DNA of 64,000 nucleotides from Notospermus geniculatus (taxonomy: Eukaryota; Nemertea; Pilidiophora; Heteronemertea; Lineidae): positions 1 to 64,000 of the forward strand of contig NMRB01002166.1 in assembly GCA_002633025.1 (NCBI GenBank), given 5' to 3'. A model generated the notes under the pieces. That model saw only the letters and a list, made by a program, of their open reading frames with translations, had not been told where the DNA came from and ran no database searches. Below, one piece after another: positions 24,203-33,236 of the stretch. Positions within the stretch are counted from its first letter, which is position 1; every line of letters starts with the position of its first letter. The position numbers were made by a program, and so were the translations under genes.

Positions 24203-24880
24203 ATTCTTCCATAAACTTGCAAAGAGATACTTAACACCAAAATAGTCCTGACGAATGAGATGGGTGTCTGGTTTGATCGGTTGGTGGCCAAAGGAGAGTG
24301 CTTTCTTTTCAGCTTTCTTTGGAAAGAACTTTGAAAAGACGGCAGAAGCATCAGATGGCGATGGCCATGTCGAGTTAGCTGAAGCAGCAGATGGAGATGC
24401 ACTTTGAAAAGTTTAGCAGCAGGCAGATAAAACAATTAGATCCATTACGTATTTTTTTAGCTCACCTCAATCGCAGGAGAATACTTCGATGTCTTGTCAA
24501 CATTCCACTAGCAAAGACATGATGCTGGTGACCAGTTTTGAGGCTAAATATGATCCAGCGGCTATGTCATGTTGCCAAGTTTGTGATTTTAAAACATTCT
24601 TGAATCATGTTTGTCAGATTGTACCTGAGTATGCAAGTAGCAGCAGCGGAATGAGACAAGGACGTGTATCAAACACGTACTATATTTGTATTTGTTATCG
24701 TTAAGTAGATGGATATTTTTAGTAAATACCGACAGTGTTTTCGAGAAATGCACAGGATTGCCACAGATTTCGTGCACCTGATCTAAAAGGCAGAATATTA
24801 TACAATCATTGTCATATTTTGTCCCTGATACCGGTACATCCTTTGTATAATCATCTCCCGTGCAGTACATGAAGGCTTTA

Positions 24881-25221
24881 CACTGTTAAAAATGCTGACA
24901 GCACTTTGTTGGCAGCAGAGTAACACAACATTTTTCTGTATTTTGACAGCACCCGTTTACTCTATTTTTACAGCAAAATTGCTACAATTGCTGTGTAAAA
25001 GTTCGTACTTAGACATGCATGGCTTAATCTTTGAGACAAGCATATGTTACTGGAAGGATCAACCAGATAGTACACTACAACAAATGCTGTCTTTAAAACT
25101 GAGAAACTGTAATCTTGCTGTTAAATTCCAGTGAAAAAAACAGCAGTTTGCAGTGAAATGAATTTTACAGCAACTTTGCAGTGAAAATTCTGCTGTAAAT
25201 TTACAGATATTTTTAACAGTG
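24881..25221. mobile_element. MITE with CACTGTTAAAAAT ends
   Basis: CACTGTTAAAAATGCTG and its inverse ATTTTTAACAGTG are flanked by TA (24879-24880, 25222-25223). The related flank beside the 9905 pseudogene reads through this junction (GCTTCACCGTTGG). It is AT-rich with no ORF of note. Confidence 0.82.
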
Positions 25222-25224
25222 TAC

Positions 25225-25530
25225 CGTTGGTTGTTGATTATCTTTGGCAGCCGTGTGACGTTTGAGACACCATGACATTTCTCATCTCATTAATTGTTTC
25301 ATTCGTTGAACAAATGAACAGCTCGGCGAAATTTTGCCCCGCTGACAATAGAGTAAGAAATTGATAGCGTGATGATTGCTATGGTTCGAGATGAAAAACG
25401 AAGGAGGTAACTAAAAGCAACGTTTCGCAGTTTCATATCTAAATACGACGTCAACGAGCATCAATGCTTTTGGGAAATTTATGTGTTCGATTGCGCAATA
25501 GGTTTGATTCAGCAATGAACGTGAACATGG
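25225..25530 (-). pseudogene. GPCR pseudogene fragment, R4-type 3' end
   Basis: The sequence follows R4 from its 3' flank through the TM7 and TM6-TM7 loop region (compare 23070-23375), but carries many indels and a stop-rich frame. Homology ends near 25530. It is an older relic than the 9905 copy. Confidence 0.8.
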
Positions 25531-26106
25531 TGAATTTAGCTCATACGATCGCTATTAAATTCGAAGACATCTTGAGAATATCCGTGCTTCTTATCGCTCG
25601 CTCCTTTCGTCAGTGAAGTTTCGCAAATCTGACGAAACACGAAGAATGAAATAGTAATACGAAATTGGACTTCATTTCCATGACGTAATGTATTTGAGCA
25701 GATGGTTGCTACCACAAATGTCCCTGCCGTCAGTGCGTGTTTTAGCATATCATGTAAGACTGAGAGAGTTATGGAGCATCTTGAATTTTTAAATTTCCAC
25801 TTCATATGTATCTATGAAGTGGAAACGAGAGATAAATATTCAAAGTTTAATATACACCGAACTCTATCGGTCTAACGTCATACGCTAAAATACGCTCTTG
25901 CATCAGGCAAAATTCGTGGTACCAACCATTCCTGAAATACAGTGCCTCCACCTTTAGCTGTTTAGCCGACGCGACTTACTAGGACTGAGGACGAAAAATA
26001 GAGGAAGGCCTGTTACAACCAATAATGTCACAATTGACCAATAATGTCACAGCCGATGATAAGGTCACAATTGTGACATTATGAACACCTCATCCAATCA
26101 ACCAAT

Positions 26107-26805
26107 GTGCCGAACGGGTTCAAACTGTGTGCGAACGGAGTGGGCGTAGTGCCAACTTTTTACAGTCTTTTACGAAATTCATGGACGGGAAGCGTGCTCC
26201 ACAACATCGAAGCATTATTTGGCCAAGGGTTACACGTTCTAGCCCGTTTTACGATTTTTTAGGACGGGCAGGACGTTTTGAGAACTACTTCAGTGTGACA
26301 GGCCCTTTATACCCCCATCACACTGAGCTAGTTCTCAGTACGTTCTTGAAAATTTTGCCGAACGGGCTCAAACTGTCTGCGAACGTAGTTGACGTAGTGG
26401 CAATTTTTTACAGTCTTTTTACGAACTTCATGGACGGGAAGGGTGCTCCAGTACATCAAAGCATTATTTGGCGAAGGGTTACACGTTCTAGCCCGTTTTA
26501 CGATTTTTTAGGACGGGGCAGGACGTTTTGAGAACTACTCCAGTGTGACAGGCCCTTTATGCCCCAATCACACTGAGCTAGTTCTCAGTACGTTCTTGAA
26601 AATTTTGCCGAACGGGCTCAAACTGTGTGCGAACGGAGTGGACGTAGTAGCAACGTTTTACAGTCGTTTTACGAACTTCGTGGATGGGAAGGGTGCTCCA
26701 GTACATCGAAGCATTATTTGGCCAAGGGTACACGTTCTAGCCCGTTTTACGATTTTTTTAGGACGGGGCAGGACGTTTTGAGAACTACTTCAATGTGATG
26801 GGGGT
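26107..26805 (+). repeat. ~250-bp tandem repeat, nearly three units
   Basis: Units begin with TGCCGAACGGG at 26107, 26356 and 26606. Each contains GTTCTAGCCCGTTTTACG and inverted GAACTAC/GTAGTTCTC-type stretches. ORFs are open across units but follow the repeat, not a protein family. Confidence 0.85.
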
Positions 26806-26982
26806 ATAACCGATAATGTCACAACATTTTGACCAATAATGTCACAACCCCAGTAACTAGCGGACATCATGTCGGGATAATGTGATGGTGATTTTTTTCG
26901 GCCCTCCCTCATGGAACTTTACTGCTGTCTTTTGGCAATAGGCGTGGCTTGTTACAACTCATAACGTTACACCGACGCATAA

Positions 26983-27552
26983 AGCCTGGCGCAGATCGAC
27001 CTTGCGACTGGATGCAACTACCTGCAATGCCGTTGCCGGCAATGGTTGCGACTGGCTGAAAACAGTTGCAACTGATCAGTTGCACAAACAGGTCGATCTG
27101 AGCGGCCCGGCAACGCTCTTGCCGACCGTTGCAGGTAGTTGCAATCAGTTGCACATGTTCTACTCGTTGCCGACCATTGCATCTAGTTGCATTCAGTCGC
27201 AGTCGATGTGCGCGCTCTGGCAATGAATTTCCTCGTTTGTGGTGCACATTAGACTGGTTCGTAGTCCCAACTGGCTCCGATGTTGGGACCGGGAACCAGT
27301 CTAGGTGCACAGCCATTTTGAATGTTTATCACATGACTCCCGAGTACGAGTTGTCCGTTCGGAAGACATCGACAATTTCCGTGTAGCATTCAGTTCAGTT
27401 GCATGTGTTGATGTGCGCGCTCCGGATTGAGACTGGTTTGTGCCAGTTGTTGCCGCAATGACCAGTCGCAATCGATGTGCGCTGTCCGCTCACATCGACA
27501 GCGACTGTTGCAGGTAGTTGCATCCAGTCGCAAGGCCGATCTGCGCCAGGCT
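26983..27552. mobile_element. PIF/Harbinger-type MITE, 570 bp
   Basis: The ends AGCCTGGCGCAGATCG and inverse extend to ~45-bp nearly perfect arms. TAA lies at 26980-26982 and 27553-27555. Removing the insert restores the ACGCATAATGTTACAC repeat it landed in. The interior is built of GTTGCA-rich repeats. Confidence 0.85.
27250..27303. mobile_element. 54-bp mini-MITE nested in the Harbinger-type MITE
   Basis: TAGACTGGTTC and GAACCAGTCTA are the same termini as the 253-bp element at 14177. Flanks GGTGCACAT (27241-27249) and GGTGCACAG (27304-27312) give a 9-bp duplication with one mismatch. Confidence 0.7.
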
Positions 27553-28389
27553 TAATGTTACACTAACGCATAACATTACTGGTGTAACATTATACGCTGA
27601 CCCAGCTAACTCATAATGTTATAATCGACGCACAATGTTACATTTTTTCTAACGCATAACGTTACACTTTTTGACGCATAATGTTCAGTTCCACCGTGCA
27701 GCACGTTAGGAACTGGTGTCGGGGCCCGCCATTACCGGAAGTGTGGCTGGATTCCCTACCACGATAAACTGGCGCATGCGCAGTACCTACTTTGTACTAG
27801 CAGCCGATTTTTCCCCCAGGAGTTCAAAAATGTGAATCATAGCTGGAACACCAGCAATAAGTTTGGCGATGTAGGCCTAGCAGCAGATAATGTCATTATT
27901 GATGATGATATGCCGGTTGTTGTAGTCCATGGCAAAAGCTGAAATAACAGCGTTTTACCATAGCCTATCCTGTCGCCATGGTCGCCCACACTGTGACAGG
28001 CTGACGGGAGAGAGTAACGACGCAATCCGTACTCTCACAGTCAAACAAAGCCTCAAATTGTGCGGGTATTAGAAATTTAACATGAAAAAACTCACATATA
28101 TGTAACAAAACTTCCAAAAAACGGAAATTAACAGCCACACTGCCTGATTTTCCCTCCCGAACCGTCACTTTTTTGAACGCCGCCATTTTGGGGGAATGCC
28201 GGTTGGTGTACGTCATACAGCATTTTGTCCAATCAGAATCAACCAATCAGCGTCCGAATTTAGAGGGTGACAGTAGTCTCTTAAATCGGCAGATGTAGAG
28301 ACTACTCTGTGGTCTAAATGTTACACACCTGATCCTAACGCATAACGTTACACCGACCTAACGCATAATGTTACACCACTGTTAAGTTG

Positions 28390-28530
28390 ACCTTGACCCG
28401 GTGACCTTTGATATTAACCCCTTTCTACCCAACGGGTCTGGATGACCTTTGATATTAACCCCTTTCTACCCAACGGGTCTGATTAGATATCTATCTCGAT
28501 TCACCAAGTGATATTAACCCCTTCCACCCA
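28390..28530. repeat. Short tandem duplication of GACCTTTGATATTAACCCC units
   Basis: A ~44-bp phrase including TTTCTACCCAACGGGTCTG occurs twice, followed by a partial third copy, inside the foldback element. Confidence 0.75.
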
Positions 28531-29078
28531 ATGGCCAAACCTTTAGAGGCATAGTGATATACGTAGGTCAGATATTGTACCATATCAGTTTTTGGTGTAC
28601 TCCAACCACTAATGTGGCCACCAGGTGGCCACTTTGGATTTCGAATTCTGCTCCATAAGTTGAGATCTTCGTCAATAACTTCGTATTTTAGAGGCATAGT
28701 GACATGGTTTAGAGGGTGCACCTTTGGGTTTTACATGTAGTTGCACTCCAAATTCATATATGGCCGCTAGGTGCATTAAGTGATATGGGTTACAACCTCT
28801 TGAGTTGACAGATCATAATCAGCTGAGCACATGGCCCATGGACCTCTTGTTGCAATGACAGAAGCGCCGAATTGCTTATTTGACATTGGTGTAACATTAT
28901 GCGTTAAGTCGGTGTGCATGTACCTTTATGCGTTAGAATCAGGTGTAACATTATGCGTCAAAAGGGTAACGTTACGCGTTAGAAAAAGTGTAACATTTTG
29001 CGTCGATTGTAACATTATGAGTTGGATGGGTCAACGTATAATGCTACACCAGTAACGTTATGCGTTAGTGTAACAATA

Positions 29079-29235
29079 GTGAGTTTAAGAAACCATACGT
29101 TAACGCTAACGCTAACGTTAATGACATCATTTTGACGTCACGTCGAATGAATCTGTTGTATTTCTTCTGATCGTGACGTCATTTTGACGTAATTATCGTT
29201 TGCGTTAGCGTTAACGTATGGTTTCTTAAACTCAC
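29079..29235. mobile_element. MITE with GTGAGTTTAAGAAACC ends
   Basis: GTGAGTTTAAGAAACCATAC and its inverse (~38-bp arms with AACGCTAACG repeats) are flanked by TA. It is inserted in the right iteron array of the foldback element. Confidence 0.75.
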
Positions 29236-29642
29236 TATTATGCGTCGGTGTAACGTTATAAGTTGTAACAAGCCGCGCCTATTGCCAAAAGACAGCAGTA
29301 AAGTTCCATGAGGGAGGGGCGAAAAAAATCACCATCACATTATCCCGACATGATATCCGCTAGTTACTGGGGTTGTGACATTATTGGTCAAAATGTGACA
29401 TTAGCGGTAAGGAAATGTTGTGGCATTATTGGTCAAAATGTTGCGACATTATCGGTGGGGTTGATTCTTCGCTTGACCACCAGGTGGCCAAATCGTAAAC
29501 TCAATGTCCAATAACTCCTATAAACTAACGAGTGGATCATCTCCAAATTTTCATCATACGTGCGTCTAATGGTGTACATGACATACGTAATGGCCCGTAT
29601 GTACCAGTTCAGGCTAAGTTTTATCTTAACTCCAGCTAAGCT

Positions 29643-29777
29643 GGGCCCAGTTTCACAAAGAATCTTAAGTCTAAAGATTGACTTAAGTCATCATGTGACC
29701 AGGTTTCAGCAAATCAGATGACTTCATTTCAGACTTAAGTTTTTTCTTAGACTTAAGATTCTTTGTGCAACCGGCCC
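29643..29777. mobile_element. MITE A: GGGCCCAGTTTCACAAAG palindrome
   Basis: Arms GGGCCCAGTTTCACAAAG and CTTTGTGCAACCGGCCC, continuing with AATCTTAAGTCTAA in inverse. First of three head-to-tail MITEs. Confidence 0.75.
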
Positions 29778-29779
29778 CT

Positions 29780-30042
29780 GGGCCCATATTCCCGAAGCGG
29801 TCGTTAGGTTAACGATGTCGTTAAAACTGGGAAAATAGGGAGGTTTCGAAATCAAACGATAAACGTAAACGTTAACGACAACTATATTTTTGTACCGAAA
29901 ATGCAATGCAAAATCTGGCTAATGTGTAGTATGAAAAATAACGTTGTCGTAAAGTTTTGGTTTATCGTTTGATTTCGAAACCTCCCCAGTGCACAGCGTA
30001 ACGACATCGTTAACCTTACGACGGCTTCGGGAACATGGGTCC
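29780..30042. mobile_element. MITE B: GGGCCCATATTCCCGAAGC palindrome with a nested MITE
   Basis: The outer arms read CCCGAAGC...GTCGTTAGGTTAACGATGTC and their inverse. The loop is occupied by MITE C (29838-29986). Confidence 0.75.
29838..29986. mobile_element. MITE C: GGGAGGTTTCGAAATC family, copy 3
   Basis: Same family as 5828-5961 and 7706-7853, with CG in place of AG in the terminal repeat. Inserted in the loop of MITE B. Confidence 0.8.
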
Positions 30043-30043
30043 A

Positions 30044-30199
30044 GGGCTGGGTTGCACAAAACTCATGTTAGCGCTAACTTGGTGTCAGCGCTAACTTTAT
30101 GTTAAATGACGTAAGAAGACAAGGGATTTTTACGTCATCTAACATAAAGTTAGCGCTAACACCAAGTTAGCGCTATTGTGAGTTTTGTGCAACCGGCCC
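30044..30199. mobile_element. MITE D: GGGCTGGGTTGCACAAAACTC palindrome
   Basis: Arms of about 65 bp contain GTTAGCGCTAACTT and TAACATAAAGTTAGCGC. A second copy is at 38667-38823. Confidence 0.8.
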
Positions 30200-30980
30200 C
30201 AGATCTTTAACAGCTGAAATTCCACTTATCCCAACTTGAGCTGCAGCCCATTTGAGTTATTTCTTAACTTACGATTAGTATCTTACTACTATAATAGGAG
30301 AGCCTCTCCTTACTCATGCAAATGAAGGGTCGTGACCTCACTGAACTCACACTGGATTGGGCCGCGGAAAGTGGGTCGTGGCCTCCGACGGATTTGTACA
30401 TCATACTACATCTAAATTCGGCCAATTTCCAGTGCTTGATAGTGTAACGGACACTGTGCCTTTAAAGCGTGAGATTTGGTGGCACAACACCTTTAAATGT
30501 TGGAATGTTATGTTGACATGTTAGTTTTCAAAGGTTATTTCAGTTCTGTATTGTGTTGATGTTTAAGTGTAGTGTGAAGGAATTTGCACCTGATTTTCTA
30601 ATTCTAGTTAGGTAATTATTTGCCATGCTGCCGTGGGGAATGAGGTAACTTTATTGCTTATATTGGGTGCGCTCTACTGAGGCACTGTCTTTCTTAAAGC
30701 TAATCAACGGAAGCCAATTTCAAGATGGCCACCATAGCCGCCATCGTGGATGGGCAGCGGAGCTGGTCATTGAAAGGAACCGTCCCCTCATAGATACCAG
30801 CCCTCACAAAAAAATTCAGGTTGATCGGTCAAAGCGTTCTTAAGCTAATTGACGGAAACCAAATGTTAACGGACACCAACGACGACACCGACACCAACGA
30901 CGACACCGACGCACGCGCCATGACATAATGCCCCCGACTTTTTCGGAAGTCGGGGCATAAAAATGCACTTTAAGGTACCC
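30200..30980. other. Repeat-rich spacer
   Basis: No gene. 30790-30960 contains a GACACCAACGAC tandem stretch followed by a CCCCGACTT/AAGTCGGGG hairpin, which looks like the end of an interspersed repeat. Confidence 0.4.
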
Positions 30981-30986
30981 TACTGT

Positions 30987-31248
30987 GGGGTGATAAAACA
31001 CTAAAGTCTGGCAACATCTAACTTCGACCTAATGGAATGCGGAAGTCATGCAATGTGGCAGAGCTTTGCGGTTTTTAATCATGCCTGTGGTCGTCCCCCG
31101 ATTGTTCGCGCTGTCCACTGGTATCCAATAGCCGCATGTGATTAAAGGTCCGTGGAAAATCCAACGATCAATTTCCTAACTTCCGCATTCCATTGGGTCA
31201 AAGATAGATGTTGCCAGACTTTACAACATCACCCATACATGTACACAC
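30987..31248. mobile_element. MITE with GGGTGAT...AAAGTCTGGCAACATCT arms
   Basis: Arms of ~58 bp (AAAGTCTGGCAACATCT, AATGGAATGCGGAAG) are inverted. No ORF. The target duplication is unclear. Confidence 0.65.
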
Positions 31249-31249
31249 T

Positions 31250-32808
31250 ATTTACAGTGTCAGTGACTAAATAATTTCATTTTGGCCCCTGTCATGCCAG
31301 TAAACTTATTTCTACATGTGCATGTGGCATAAGATTAGGGCCTACTTAAAAACGCCCAGCAGTTACGCATTTAAATGCACCTTTACTAGCATGTATATGG
31401 ACAGATAATACAGGCTGCACTATAGTAAGTTGTCCCCATGGTTAAGAAGACATACCGGTACTACATGTAACACCTTCTAAGAATAAGAGCTGAATAAAAG
31501 AAATCGCAAATAATTTCATATGTTTGTACAATTGCCAACATGTATAAGGCCCCAATATCCAAGTGTCCCTGCTCAAGAGTACAGACCTTACATGTAGCCA
31601 AGGTTGAATACCTATAGCAATTCATCTTGGCTTATAGACGGATTCATCCATTTGAATAAAAATTTCAATTCATGTCTCAACACCAACAATGTATTAAATC
31701 CAATAAAATGAAAAGGCACTAGGCCTACACTGTACATGAACACATACATGTATATGAATATAAAAATGTATGATAAATGCATCGAATACCTGTATCAAAA
31801 TAGAATAATATGTGATATCTTTTGCGACTCTGCAGAAACTCACTTATTGAGCCACTATGCGAAGTACCGTAAAAATAAATGTGATTCAAGCAATTCATCT
31901 TTTTTACGACTTGAAGTTAAAAATATATATGTACCGTATTTTCCGGCATAAGACCCGCAGCTTTTTTCCATGAAAAGGCCCCAAAAATCACGAGTGCGGG
32001 TGATACAACAGTGCGGTTCTTATGTGGATTAAGGTCTAACCTATGGGCAGTTATTGGCCCAAAAAATGACAAGCAAAACTGTAGGGCGAAACGTTGCCCG
32101 ATTCATGAAACATCATCTATGTGTGCTGAACAGAGATGAGTGCAACGTAAAGACAACAGACGGTGCTCAGGTTTAAGCAAAATTGTCATCTGTGCAGGTA
32201 AAACAACGTCTGTGTTCATCAAACATTGTTTTTGTGAGTGAATTCGAGAAGTATGCCACACAGACAACATGCAGATGGAACTCAATCTAATAATTAATTA
32301 CATTTAATCATAATTATACCGGACCGGAGCACCAGCTGTTGTCTAATGTGGCATACTCGTCTCTGTTGTCCCGGGAATCACCCACAAAGACGATGTTTTA
32401 TGAACATAGGTGTTGTTTTGCTACAGAGATGATAGTTCTGCTTCAACACCGGCACCACCTGTTGTCTTCACTGCATACTCGCCTCTGTTCCACACACACA
32501 GAAGCCGATGTCGCGACTGCTCTACAAAAACGATTGTTTTGCTTGTTCTGTTTTGCAACAATAGCGACCTAAAACATCTGTCACATCGCCATCACCGTCA
32601 TGAGCGAACAATGTGCCGTAGCAATGTTCGGACCATCTCACGAAAAAGAGTGTAAGAAAATTGACGTCCGCGCTACTCAGTTTGTCTGCAAAACAATAGA
32701 TGGCACGCTTATCCCCCACCAATTCATGACGTATAACACAGAAATGGAATCGGACGTACCGCTGTTCCACCGTAAACTGGTGGACCGAAATATCAGGACA
32801 CATTCAAA
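31250..32808. other. AT-rich spacer, no gene recognised
   Basis: 32100-32560 carries loosely repeated CTCTGTTG, CACCTGTTGTC and AACATGTTT phrases, probably an old diverged repeat. Short ORFs have no recognisable domain. Confidence 0.35.
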
Positions 32809-33232
32809 TTTAAGTCATTTTCCTCTTTTACTTTCGTTTTGTCTCTAACCAGTTATTTTTCTTATTAATCAGAACACTTTTACCTTGGCAAGTGGGTTAT
32901 ATAATCCATGAGATTGTCCATGCCAAAGGATACTGACATGGGATTGCTGATTAGATGAATACAAAGACAAACATGATGGGCTTCGTCCATACTTTTTCCT
33001 TCCAACAGCTTTAGCCTTTGAATTAGAGAGGCTTGAATGGCACCCATCATAATTATCTTTGTTGCCCAAGGATCAGCAACCAGTTGTCTATAAACTTTTG
33101 TATGGACAATCAGAGGGATTATAACCCACCTGCCAAGGTAAAAACGTTCTGATTAATAAGAAAATAATTTGTGGTTCGAGGCAAAAGGAAAGCATAGGAG
33201 GAAAATGACTCAAAATTTTAATGCAACAAATG
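32809..33232. repeat. Inverted repeat abutting the 3' end of the DUF4806-type gene
   Basis: Arms of ~105 bp (GTCATTTTCCTC, CTTATTAATCAGAAC, TTACCTTGGCA, GTGGGTTATA) face each other across a ~200-bp loop. The right arm lies just past the stop codon at 33237-33239, so a hairpin would form in or beside the 3' UTR. It could be a MITE or the terminal region of the host transposon. Confidence 0.6.
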
Positions 33233-33236
33233 TTAC

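Larger units (their letters stand above)
26809..29456. mobile_element. 2.6-kb foldback-like element with iterated ACATTAT motifs
   Basis: Arms of about 180 bp or more start ACCGATAATGTC and end GACATTATCGGT. They share ACTAGCGGACATCATGTCGG and CTTTACTGCTGTCTTTTGGC in inverse. The outer arms carry TGACATTATTGGTCAAAA repeats and the inner arms carry GTAACATTATGCGTTAG repeats, oriented oppositely on the two sides. Flanks GGGGTATA and GGGGTTGA may be a decayed 8-bp duplication. At least three other MITEs are nested within. No transposase is seen, so it is probably moved in trans. Confidence 0.75.

Noticed and set aside
26127-26781. ORFs of 134 and 78 codons
   Set aside because: They are readings of the ~250-bp tandem repeat, and the repeated words show no constraint.
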